64,000 bases of DNA from an uncultured Pelagibacteraceae bacterium (GTDB taxonomy: Bacteria > Pseudomonadota > Alphaproteobacteria > Pelagibacterales > Pelagibacteraceae). Each line of letters opens with the position of its first letter. Position 1 is the stretch's first letter. The notes under the pieces are model-generated. The model did no database searches and was not told where the DNA came from. It saw only the letters and a list, made by a program, of their open reading frames with translations. Both the position numbers and the translations under genes were made by a program. The stretch lies in contig CACGMR010000001.1 of assembly GCA_902574215.1 (NCBI GenBank), positions 85,154-149,153 on the forward strand, given 5' to 3'. Below, one piece after another: positions 1 to 7,668 of this stretch.

Positions 1-1086
1 TCATTACCAGTAGTAAAAGTTGGAAGAATAGCTGGTCAATTTTCAAAACCTAGAAGTGCACCAACAGAAATAAAAGATGGAGTAGAGCTTCCAAGTTATC
101 TAGGTGATAACATAAATGCTATGGAATTTACTGAAAAGGCTAGAGTTCCAGATCCTAAAAGATTATTCAAGGCATACTCACAATCGGCTGCAACTTTAAA
201 CTTAATCAGAGCATTTTGTCATGGAGGTTTTGCAGATCTTAAGAATGTTCACAATTGGAATTTAGGTTTCATCAAAAATTCACCAGAATTAAAAAGATTT
301 AAAGAATTAGAGGATAATATTGCAAATGCATTAGCTTTCATGGATGCATGTGGAATTAATTCAGATTTTAACAGAAGATTAAAAACTGTTAACTTCTGGA
401 CATCACATGAAGCTTTACTACTTCCTTTTGAGGAAACAATGACAAGAACAGACTCTACAACAGGAGAAAATCATGACACATCTGCTCACTTTGTTTGGAT
501 TGGAGATAGAACAAGACAACTGGATGGTGGCCATGTTGAGTTTTGTAGAGGTATAGAAAATCCAATAGGAATTAAATGTGGACCTACCTTAAAGGCTGAT
601 GATTTAATTGATCTTTGTAATAGAATAAACCCTAAAAATGAAAAAGGTAAAATCACACTAATTTCTAGATTTGGTGCAGATAATGTTGCAAAATTTTTAC
701 CAAAATTAATTAGGGTAATAAAAAAAGAAGGTTTAAATGTAATTTGGTCGTGTGATCCTTGCCATGGAAATACAGTAAAAGCTGCGACAGGATTTAAAAC
801 AAGACCATTTAACAGTGTGTTAAAAGAAGTTAAAAATGTTTTTGCATGTCACCAAAGTGAAGGAAGCTACGCAGGTGGTTTACATATAGAATTAACTGGT
901 CAAGATGTAACAGAGTGTATTGGTGGAGCACAAAAGATATCAGAAAAAGACTTATCATCAAGATATCACACGCATTGTGACCCAAGACTAAATGCAAACC
1001 AAGCCCTAGAATTAGCATTTTTGATTTCAGATGAGATTAAAAAGAATAGCTCTTATTCTAAAAATGCAGATAGAGCGGCATCTTAA
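1..1086 (+). CDS. aroG: 3-deoxy-7-phosphoheptulonate synthase, class II (5'-truncated by window)
   Basis: This enzyme condenses phosphoenolpyruvate and erythrose 4-phosphate, the first step of the shikimate pathway. The frame is open from base 1, so the true start lies left of the window; an ATG at 121 is internal. Class II signatures are visible: VKVGRIAGQFSKPRS right at the window edge, WIGDRTRQLDGGHVEFCRG in the middle, and WSCDPCHGNT, HQSEGSYAGGLH and ELTGQDVTECIGG toward the C-terminus, which hold substrate and metal ligands in this family. About 361 codons are present, against roughly 450 for a full enzyme. It lies 38 bases upstream of nadE on the same strand. The family call is firm; the symbol is by convention. 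Confidence 0.95.
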   Translation, partial: SLPVVKVGRIAGQFSKPRSAPTEIKDGVELPSYLGDNINAMEFTEKARVPDPKRLFKAYSQSAATLNLIRAFCHGGFADLKNVHNWNLGFIKNSPELKRFKELEDNIANALAFMDACGINSDFNRRLKTVNFWTSHEALLLPFEETMTRTDSTTGENHDTSAHFVWIGDRTRQLDGGHVEFCRGIENPIGIKCGPTLKADDLIDLCNRINPKNEKGKITLISRFGADNVAKFLPKLIRVIKKEGLNVIWSCDPCHGNTVKAATGFKTRPFNSVLKEVKNVFACHQSEGSYAGGLHIELTGQDVTECIGGAQKISEKDLSSRYHTHCDPRLNANQALELAFLISDEIKKNSSYSKNADRAAS

Positions 1087-1124
1087 GACATTGTAAAATT
1101 TTAAATATCTAATACTTTAAAATC

Positions 1125-1862
1125 ATGAATGCTTCAGAAAAAGTAAATTTTATTTCTAATTGGATTAAAGATTATGCAAATAATATGCCAAGTAAGGCAG
1201 AGTCATTGGTTATAGGAATTTCTGGAGGAATAGATTCGTCAGTTTCTAGCACATTAAGCGCACTGACAGGTTTAAAAACTATTGTTTTGTCAATGCCAAT
1301 CAAACAGAAATCACATCAACATGATTTAAGTTTAAAGCATCAAGAGTGGTTAGTTAAAAATTTTAAAAATGTTGAGGCACATACTATCAATTTAGATGAG
1401 TTATTTTTGGCTTTTAGTTCAAGTTTATCAAATTTTGACAATGAACATGGAATGGCGAACTCTAGAGCTAGATTGAGAATGACAACGCTTTATCAAGTTG
1501 CTGCAGCGAATAAAGGAATAGTAGTTGGAACTGGAAATAAAGTTGAAGATTTTGGTGTTGGGTTTTACACAAAATACGGAGATGGTGGGGTAGACATATC
1601 TCCTATAGCTGATTGTAATAAAACCGAAGTTTGGGAACTTGGAAAAGAACTTGGAATTTTAAAAGAAATTATAGATGCGGCCCCTACGGATGGTTTATGG
1701 GATGATGGAAGAACTGATGAAGGTCAGCTTGGACTAAAATATGAGGAATTAGAAGAAGCTATGGATAATCCTAATTCAGCTAATCGAGCTAAATACGAAA
1801 CTATTAGAAAACAAAATTTGCATAAAATGGAGCCAATTCCTGTATGCAAAATTCCAAATTAA
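1125..1862 (+). CDS. nadE: NH3-dependent NAD+ synthetase
   Basis: The enzyme amidates nicotinic acid adenine dinucleotide to NAD+ using ATP and ammonia in the cytoplasm. The ATP-pyrophosphatase P-loop SGGIDSS is at residues 33-39. The downstream motifs GTGNKVEDFGVGFYTKYGDGG and DISPIADCNKTEVWELG are typical of NadE. At 245 residues it is the short form without an N-terminal glutaminase domain, so the nitrogen donor should be ammonia. It is co-directional with the DAHP synthase gene and is followed by a clear terminator hairpin. nadK, the next enzyme of NADP formation, lies far away in the same window after tRNA-Leu. Confidence 0.95.
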   Translation: MNASEKVNFISNWIKDYANNMPSKAESLVIGISGGIDSSVSSTLSALTGLKTIVLSMPIKQKSHQHDLSLKHQEWLVKNFKNVEAHTINLDELFLAFSSSLSNFDNEHGMANSRARLRMTTLYQVAAANKGIVVGTGNKVEDFGVGFYTKYGDGGVDISPIADCNKTEVWELGKELGILKEIIDAAPTDGLWDDGRTDEGQLGLKYEELEEAMDNPNSANRAKYETIRKQNLHKMEPIPVCKIPN

Positions 1863-1864
1863 TC

Positions 1865-1889
1865 AAATAGATTCACAAATCTATTTTTT
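1865..1889 (+). terminator. Intrinsic terminator after nadE
   Basis: A perfect 9-bp stem (1865-1873 with 1878-1886) closes a CACA loop and runs straight into a T tract ending at 1889. It starts three bases after the nadE stop codon and 19 bases before cysS, so it should separate the two transcription units. Confidence 0.75.
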
Positions 1890-1907
1890 AAGTATATTCC
1901 TAAAATA

Positions 1908-3263
1908 ATGAGTAAAGATATTTTTTTAACAAATAATCTAACAAATAAAAAAGAGAAGTTTGTTCCACTAGATAAAAACAACGTTAGAATGTATGTGTGT
2001 GGTCCAACTGTTTATGACGATCCCCATATAGGGAATGCAAGACCAATAGTTGTATTTGATATTCTATTTAAAATTTTTAAAAAAAATTATCCTAAAGTTA
2101 CTTATGTGCGAAATATTACAGATGTAGATGATAAAATTATTAAATCTTCAAAAGAAAATAATATTTCAATTTCAGAATTAACAAGAAAAGTAACAGAAAG
2201 TTTTAGTAAAGATTGTCATTACTTAAATTGTGAAGAGCCAACCCATCAACCTAAAGCAACAGAAAATATAGATTTGATGATTGAAATGATTTCTGAATTA
2301 ATAAAAAAAGAATTTGCTTATGAAAATAATAAACATATTTATTTTGAGGTTAAAAAATTCAAGGAATATGGTCAACTATCAAATAAAAAATTAGATGAAC
2401 TTATTGCTGGATCAAGAGTAGAAGTCAGTGAAAATAAAAAAAATTCAGAAGATTTTGTTCTGTGGAAACCTTCAGAAGATGACGAACCTTCATGGGAATC
2501 TCCATGGGGAAAAGGAAGGCCAGGATGGCATCTGGAGTGTTCAGCAATGTCAAAGAAATTTTTAGGAGATGAGTTTGATGTTCATGGAGGTGGTATAGAT
2601 TTGTTATTTCCTCATCATGAAAATGAAATAGCTCAATCAAGATGTGCTAATGATACAAAAATATTTGCAAAATTTTGGATGCATAATGCATTCATCACTA
2701 TGTCCAATGAAAAGATGGCTAAGTCTCAAGGAAATATTTTAAAAATAAAAGATTTTAGAAATAAGATTAGTGGTCAAGTTTTAAGATTAGCTTTACTAAG
2801 CGCACATTATAAACAACCATTAGATTGGAATGATAAACTTCTAGACGACTGTCAAAACACGATAAATAAATGGTACAATTCATATTTAGATATTGAAAAT
2901 AATTCTAAAGTTTCTGATGAAATTCTTCAGCCACTTTACGATGATTTAAACACACCTGGATATATTGCTAATTTACATCAATTATACGACAAAGCTCAAA
3001 AAGGTAACGATGAAGATAAATCTTTATTTGTTTCTGCTTGTAAATTTGTAGGAATATTAAATGAAAGTAAAGAAAATTGGCTTAAATTTAAAATTAGCAA
3101 AGCTTTAATTTCTGAAAAAGAAATTTTACAAAAAATTCAGGAAAGAAATAAGGCTAGAGAGAGCAAAAATTACGAAGAAGCTGATAAAATTAGAAATGAG
3201 CTCTTAGACAAAGGTGTTTTAATAGAAGATAAAGATGGTAAAACGACTTGGAAATTTAAATGA
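1908..3263 (+). CDS. cysS: Cysteinyl-tRNA synthetase
   Basis: Charges tRNA-Cys with cysteine. The class I HIGH signature appears as HIGN at residues 40-43. It follows the MYVCGPTVYDDP segment, whose Cys31 is the first zinc ligand in this family. The KMSKS loop reads KMAKSQGN near residue 268. Other zinc-site segments are GWHLECSAMS and DVHGGGIDLLFPHHENE. The length of 451 residues is normal. The gene overlaps the next start codon by four bases (ATGA), suggesting translational coupling with the citramalate synthase gene. Confidence 0.97.
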   Translation: MSKDIFLTNNLTNKKEKFVPLDKNNVRMYVCGPTVYDDPHIGNARPIVVFDILFKIFKKNYPKVTYVRNITDVDDKIIKSSKENNISISELTRKVTESFSKDCHYLNCEEPTHQPKATENIDLMIEMISELIKKEFAYENNKHIYFEVKKFKEYGQLSNKKLDELIAGSRVEVSENKKNSEDFVLWKPSEDDEPSWESPWGKGRPGWHLECSAMSKKFLGDEFDVHGGGIDLLFPHHENEIAQSRCANDTKIFAKFWMHNAFITMSNEKMAKSQGNILKIKDFRNKISGQVLRLALLSAHYKQPLDWNDKLLDDCQNTINKWYNSYLDIENNSKVSDEILQPLYDDLNTPGYIANLHQLYDKAQKGNDEDKSLFVSACKFVGILNESKENWLKFKISKALISEKEILQKIQERNKARESKNYEEADKIRNELLDKGVLIEDKDGKTTWKFK

Positions 3264-4861
3264 GTAAAGAACAACTTTATATATTTGATACAACACTGCG
3301 TGATGGAGCACAAACTCAAGGTGTAGATTTTTCAATTAATGATAAAGAAAAAATCTCATCAGCTTTAGATAAATTGGGTGTTGATTATGTTGAAGGAGGT
3401 TGGCCAGGTGCAAATCCAACTGATACTGAGTTTTTCAATAAAGATCATAATTTTAAATCAACGAAATTAACTGCATTTGGTATGACTAAAAAATCTGAAC
3501 ATAGTGCGGAAAATGACCCTATGCTCTCATCATTAATTAATTCAAAAAGTACTTCTGTTTGCTTGTTTGGAAAATCATGGGATTTTCAAGTAGATGTCGC
3601 ATTAGGAATAAGCAATGAACAGAATTTAATGAATATAAGCGAAAGTACAAAACATATTGTTAAATCTGGAAAAGAGTTCATGTTTGATGCTGAACATTTT
3701 TTCGATGGATATAAAGCTAATCCAGAATATGCAATGTTATGTTTAAAAGCTGCTTTTGATAATGGTGCTAGATGGATTGTACTATGTGATACTAACGGTG
3801 GCACACTTCCACACGAGATAACTGAAATTGTATCTGAAGTAAGCAAGCAAATTCCTGGAAAAAATTTAGGAATACATGCACATAATGATACTGAAAATGC
3901 GGTAGCTAATAGTCTTGCAGCAGTTCAAGCAGGTGTTAGACAAGTCCAGGGTACAATCAATGGTTTGGGAGAAAGATGTGGAAATGCTAATTTAATGTCA
4001 TTAATTCCCTCATTTTTTTTAAAGAAAGATTTTTCAGATAAATTTGAACTAAGTATTAAAAGAGAAAATTTAAAAAACTTAACTCAATGCTCAAGATTAT
4101 TAGATGAGATATTAAATAGAAAACCCAATAAACATTTACCTTATGTTGGAGCTTCTGCTTTTTCTCACAAGGGAGGAATGCATGTTTCAGCTGTTCAAAA
4201 GGATCCTAAAACCTATGAGCACATAAATCCAGAAGAAGTTGGAAACTCTAGAAATATAGTTGTTTCAGATCAATCGGGACAATCTAATATAATGTCGAGA
4301 TTGAATTCAATAGGAATAAATGTTGAGAAAAGTGATCCAAAAATTAAAAAACTTTTAGATGAAGTGAAAGATCGAGAATTTATTGGTTACAGTTATGATG
4401 GTGCTGATGCATCCTTTGAGTTGTTAGCAAGAAGATTAATGGGCGAGATACCAAGATATATTTCTATTAATGAATATGATGTTTCGGTAAAGAAAGATAA
4501 TGCAGGAGAAATAGTTTCATATGCAAAAGCTCAATTAGAAGTAGACGGAGACAAAATTTTGTGTGAAGGACAGGGAAACGGACCTGTTAATGCTTTAGAT
4601 AATGCAATTAGAAAGAATGTTAATAAACTTGCTAAATATTCAGAATATTTAAAAGATTTGAGATTGGTTGACTATAAAGTTAGAATTTTAAATACTGGAA
4701 CAGAAGCTGTAACAAGGGTTAGTATTGAAAGTACAGATTCGAATGGTGTTAATTGGTTTACTATTGGAGTATCACCAAATATCATTGATGCATCTTTCAA
4801 AGCTCTTGTTGATAGTTTAGATTATAAGTTATTTAAGGATAAAGCTCCTGGAAGTTCGTAA
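3260..4861 (+). CDS. cimA: Citramalate synthase (LeuA-like family)
   Basis: Predicted to condense pyruvate and acetyl-CoA to (R)-citramalate, the threonine-independent entry to isoleucine synthesis. The TIM-barrel start has DTTLRDGAQTQGV with the catalytic Arg-Asp pair at about residues 14-15. The metal-binding HAHNDTENAVANSL segment and the NGLGERCGNANL loop follow. The C-terminal 150 residues resemble the LeuA/CimA allosteric dimer domain (about residues 380-530). At 533 residues it fits CimA better than homocitrate synthase. 2-Isopropylmalate synthase is the main alternative, because substrate choice cannot be read reliably from sequence alone. It overlaps cysS by 4 bp and sits 2 bases before the DUF1989 gene. 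Confidence 0.85.
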   Translation: MSKEQLYIFDTTLRDGAQTQGVDFSINDKEKISSALDKLGVDYVEGGWPGANPTDTEFFNKDHNFKSTKLTAFGMTKKSEHSAENDPMLSSLINSKSTSVCLFGKSWDFQVDVALGISNEQNLMNISESTKHIVKSGKEFMFDAEHFFDGYKANPEYAMLCLKAAFDNGARWIVLCDTNGGTLPHEITEIVSEVSKQIPGKNLGIHAHNDTENAVANSLAAVQAGVRQVQGTINGLGERCGNANLMSLIPSFFLKKDFSDKFELSIKRENLKNLTQCSRLLDEILNRKPNKHLPYVGASAFSHKGGMHVSAVQKDPKTYEHINPEEVGNSRNIVVSDQSGQSNIMSRLNSIGINVEKSDPKIKKLLDEVKDREFIGYSYDGADASFELLARRLMGEIPRYISINEYDVSVKKDNAGEIVSYAKAQLEVDGDKILCEGQGNGPVNALDNAIRKNVNKLAKYSEYLKDLRLVDYKVRILNTGTEAVTRVSIESTDSNGVNWFTIGVSPNIIDASFKALVDSLDYKLFKDKAPGSS

Positions 4862-4863
4862 GG

Positions 4864-5727
4864 ATGAAAATTAAAAAATTTTCAGAAAAACCATCTGATC
4901 TAAAAGATAGAATAGGAGCCAAACCAATAGTTTGTTACCCAAATACTAATATTGAAGAAAAAAATTTAAGTATTTTACATTCCGCTCGGGAACACTTGGT
5001 TAAAAAAGAGGAAGTTGTAATACCTCCAAGAGATGCAAAAACCTTTGAAGTTAAATTTGGTGAGTTTTTTAGAATTGAAAGTGTAGAGGGACCTCAAGTA
5101 GGTGATTTAAATTTATTTAATTTAAATAATTTAGAGGAAAAATTCTATTCAGGAAAAACAAGAGCACTCTATGGAACTCATCTTTCAGTTGGAGATAAAA
5201 TGTTTAGTAGTTTTCCATATCTTAGATCTTTAGCTACTATAACTTGGGACACTTTAGATTGGTATGATTATGATAAGGATGGAGGATCGGTTCATGATGT
5301 CATTGGCACAAGATGTGATCCTTATACATCAAAACTTTTGAGCGATAGTGATTATCATTATTGTTGTCACTCAAATTTAACAAGAGCTTTGGTTAAAGAA
5401 AAAAATATTCAATTAGAACATGCAGAAAAAATAGTTCATGATGTATTAAATGTATTTATGTTAACTGGATTTACCAATGATACTAAACAATACTTTATGA
5501 AAGCAAGTCCTGTAAGACCTGGTGATTATTTAGAATTTTTTGCTGAAACAGATTTATTGGGTGCACTTTCTGCTTGTCCAGGTGGTGATTGTGGATCTGA
5601 ACATTCATCCGATGTAGCAAAATGTTATCCATTAAAAGTTTCTACTTGGACAGTAGATCCAAAATATTTAAATGATATTAAACCATCAGCTATTTCCAAT
5701 TATAACAGAAATCATGGCATAGATTAA
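4864..5727 (+). CDS. DUF1989 / urea carboxylase-associated family protein
   Basis: A 287-residue soluble protein resembling the DUF1989 family, which was first noted beside urea amidolyase genes and whose members resemble aminomethyltransferase folds. Segments typical of the family are PPRDAKTFEVKFGEFFRIE, GPQVGDLNLFN, TRALYGTHLSVGDKMFSS, DVIGTRCDPY and the cysteine-containing CPGGDCGSEHSSD near the end. The biochemical role is unknown. No urea carboxylase gene is nearby, so the family nickname should not be taken as function. It is sandwiched tightly between cimA (2 bases) and trmJ (1-base overlap) and is likely co-transcribed with them. Confidence 0.75.
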   Translation: MKIKKFSEKPSDLKDRIGAKPIVCYPNTNIEEKNLSILHSAREHLVKKEEVVIPPRDAKTFEVKFGEFFRIESVEGPQVGDLNLFNLNNLEEKFYSGKTRALYGTHLSVGDKMFSSFPYLRSLATITWDTLDWYDYDKDGGSVHDVIGTRCDPYTSKLLSDSDYHYCCHSNLTRALVKEKNIQLEHAEKIVHDVLNVFMLTGFTNDTKQYFMKASPVRPGDYLEFFAETDLLGALSACPGGDCGSEHSSDVAKCYPLKVSTWTVDPKYLNDIKPSAISNYNRNHGID

Positions 5728-6440
5728 TGTCTGTTAATAATATTTCTTTCATTTTACACAAACCTCAACTCTCAGAAAATATAGGAGCATGTGCAAGAGG
5801 AATGAAAAATTTCAATTTTAATAAACTTATTATTATTGATCCTAAACCAATATTTCCAAATGATAAAATTTTAGCAACCTCAGTAGGAGCAAAAAATATA
5901 ATTAATAAGGCAAAAAATTTTGAAAATTTAGAAAAACCTTTAAAAAATATTGATATTGTAATTGCAACATCAGCACGATTTAGAAATAAAAATATTAAAC
6001 ATATCCAATTAGAAGATTTAAAAAAAATAAATTATAAAAAGAAAATAGCTTTTTTATTTGGCTCAGAAGCATCTGGTCTATCAAATAATGAAATAAGCTA
6101 TGCCAATTATACTCTTCAAATTCCGACTAATCCTGATTTTAAATCATTAAATCTATCTCACAGCTTAATAATAATTGCTCAATATCTATCAACCATAATT
6201 AATTCAAAAGCATCTTCTTTTAATAAATCAAATAAAGTTAAATCAGCATCTAAAAAAGAAATAGTTGCTATGGCAAAACTCTGTATTCAGAATCTTGAAG
6301 AGGTTAATTTTTTTAAATCAAAAGAGAAGAAACCGATTATGCTTGAAAACTTGAGGAATATTTTTTATAGGATGGAATTATCAACCAAAGAAACACGTAT
6401 TTTATCAGGAGTATTTGCAAGTTTAGGTAAAAAACGTTGA
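5727..6440 (+). CDS. trmJ: tRNA/rRNA 2'-O-methyltransferase, TrmJ type (SPOUT)
   Basis: A SPOUT-fold SAM-dependent methyltransferase, probably acting on ribose 32 of tRNAs as TrmJ does. The N-terminus has the family block ISFILHKPQLSENIGACARG. The knot region carries AFLFGSEASGLSNNEI and LQIPTNPDFKSLNLSHS, which match SpoU motifs 2 and 3. The 237-residue length includes a C-terminal extension typical of TrmJ dimers. Its start overlaps the previous stop by one base. The reading ends immediately before the rpsD promoter. A different substrate position within the TrmJ family cannot be excluded. Confidence 0.85.
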   Translation: MSVNNISFILHKPQLSENIGACARGMKNFNFNKLIIIDPKPIFPNDKILATSVGAKNIINKAKNFENLEKPLKNIDIVIATSARFRNKNIKHIQLEDLKKINYKKKIAFLFGSEASGLSNNEISYANYTLQIPTNPDFKSLNLSHSLIIIAQYLSTIINSKASSFNKSNKVKSASKKEIVAMAKLCIQNLEEVNFFKSKEKKPIMLENLRNIFYRMELSTKETRILSGVFASLGKKR

Positions 6441-6468
6441 TTGACAAAATGATGAGTAAGTTTATAAA
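6441..6468 (+). promoter_or_regulatory. rpsD promoter (sigma-70 type), near-leaderless transcript
   Basis: A perfect -35 TTGACA (6441-6446) and TATAAA (6463-6468) are separated by 16 bp. Expected initiation is near 6475, only about six bases before the rpsD ATG at 6481. No Shine-Dalgarno sequence is present in the remaining leader. Confidence 0.75.
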
Positions 6469-6480
6469 GCCCACTATCAA

Positions 6481-7098
6481 ATGACAAAAAGATTAAACTC
6501 TAAACATAAAGTAGACAGAAGATTAAAAGTTAACCTTTGGGGAAGACCTAAAAGTCCTTTTAATACTAGAGCTTACGGACCAGGACAACATGGTCAAACA
6601 AAAACATCAAAGCCATCTGATTATGGAATACAGCTTCAAGCTAAACAAAAATTAAAAGCATATTACGGCAACATTAACGAGAGACAGTTTAGAAATATTT
6701 ACAAAAAAGCGGTAATGCTTAAAGGTGATACCGGAGAAAATTTAATTGGCCTTCTTGAAAGAAGATTGGATGCCGTTATCTACAGAGCAAAATTTGCAAC
6801 AACAATTTTTTCAGCTAGACAATTAATCAATCACGGCCATGTAAAAGTAAATGGTAAAAAAGTAAATATTGGAAGTTATTTAGTTAGAGAAGAAGATTCA
6901 ATTGAGATAAGAGATAAATCTAAACAGCTTGCAATTATCGATATTGCTCTTGCTAATAAAGAAAGAGAAACTCCAGAATATATTCAGATGGATGAAAAAA
7001 ACAAAAAATTAAAGTTTGTTAGAGTTCCAAAGTTTGAAGAAGTTCCATATCCAATTGTTATGGAGCCTAATCTGGTGATTGAATATTATTCTAGATAA
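6481..7098 (+). CDS. rpsD: 30S ribosomal protein S4
   Basis: Primary 16S rRNA-binding protein of the small subunit body. The 205-residue protein has the typical S4 start and the RAYGPGQHG block. The S4 RNA-binding domain follows at about residues 95-155 ([40 protein letters not shown]), and the usual ending is [18 protein letters not shown]. It stands alone with its own strong promoter, away from the alpha operon, which is common in alphaproteobacteria. Its stop abuts the stop of the convergent glutaredoxin gene with no spacer, so no terminator fits between them. Confidence 0.98.
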   Translation: MTKRLNSKHKVDRRLKVNLWGRPKSPFNTRAYGPGQHGQTKTSKPSDYGIQLQAKQKLKAYYGNINERQFRNIYKKAVMLKGDTGENLIGLLERRLDAVIYRAKFATTIFSARQLINHGHVKVNGKKVNIGSYLVREEDSIEIRDKSKQLAIIDIALANKERETPEYIQMDEKNKKLKFVRVPKFEEVPYPIVMEPNLVIEYYSR

Positions 7099-7437
7099 TT
7101 AACTTTTAGCCTTAAAATTTATATTTTTGCTTTCAAAAAGTTTTGCCAATTCACCACTTTCATACATTTCTTTAACAATATCGCATCCACCAATAAATTC
7201 ATTTTTAACATAAAGTTGTGGGATGGTTGGCCAATCACTAAAAACTTTAATACCCTCTCTTAAATTTTGATTTTCTAAAACATTTACTCCTTTAAAGTTT
7301 ACTTCTAGGATTTTTAAAATATTTGAAGTAGCCATTGAAAACCCACATTGTGGAGCGTCAGGTGTGCCTTTCATAAACAGACATACTTCGTTGTTTTCAA
7401 TTTCATTTTTTATTAAATCATTTGTTTGTTGATCCAT
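7099..7437 (-). CDS. grxD: Monothiol glutaredoxin, Grx4/GrxD type
   Basis: A CGFS-type monothiol glutaredoxin, which binds a bridging [2Fe-2S] cluster and passes it to client proteins. The active site C-G-F-S starts at residue 31 after the conserved FMKGTPDAPQ. The glutathione-binding block WPTIPQLYVKNEFIGGCDIV lies downstream. The 112-residue length matches the family. It is the last gene of the minus-strand pur block and lies directly after bolA. Grx4 and BolA proteins form physical complexes, so the pairing supports a shared iron-sulfur role. Confidence 0.95.
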   Translation of the reverse strand: MDQQTNDLIKNEIENNEVCLFMKGTPDAPQCGFSMATSNILKILEVNFKGVNVLENQNLREGIKVFSDWPTIPQLYVKNEFIGGCDIVKEMYESGELAKLFESKNINFKAKS

Positions 7438-7668
7438 TTAACTCTCCTTTGTTTTAATTGCTAATGCATGTAGTTCATTGCCCATTCTACCTTTTAATGA
7501 ATTGTAAACCATTTTATGTTGCTCAATTTTACTTTTTCCAGAAAATTGTGACGAGGTAACGGTAGCTGAATAATGATTTCCATCACCTGCTAAATCTTGT
7601 ATTTCAACAATTGCATCTGGCATTGCCTCTTTTATAAAATTCTCAATTTCTTTTAAATCCATCGCCAT
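7438..7668 (-). CDS. bolA: BolA family protein
   Basis: A 76-residue BolA-fold protein with the family pattern: an acidic helix start (EIENFIKEAMPDAIVEIQDLAGDGNHYSATVTS) and the late KIEQHKMVYNSLKGRMGNELHALAIKT segment holding the invariant histidine. BolA proteins partner with monothiol glutaredoxins in iron-sulfur trafficking. The glutaredoxin gene follows it immediately. Its start overlaps the purL stop by one base. The short form resembles IbaG/BolA2-like proteins more than E. coli BolA itself. Confidence 0.92.
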   Translation of the reverse strand: MAMDLKEIENFIKEAMPDAIVEIQDLAGDGNHYSATVTSSQFSGKSKIEQHKMVYNSLKGRMGNELHALAIKTKES

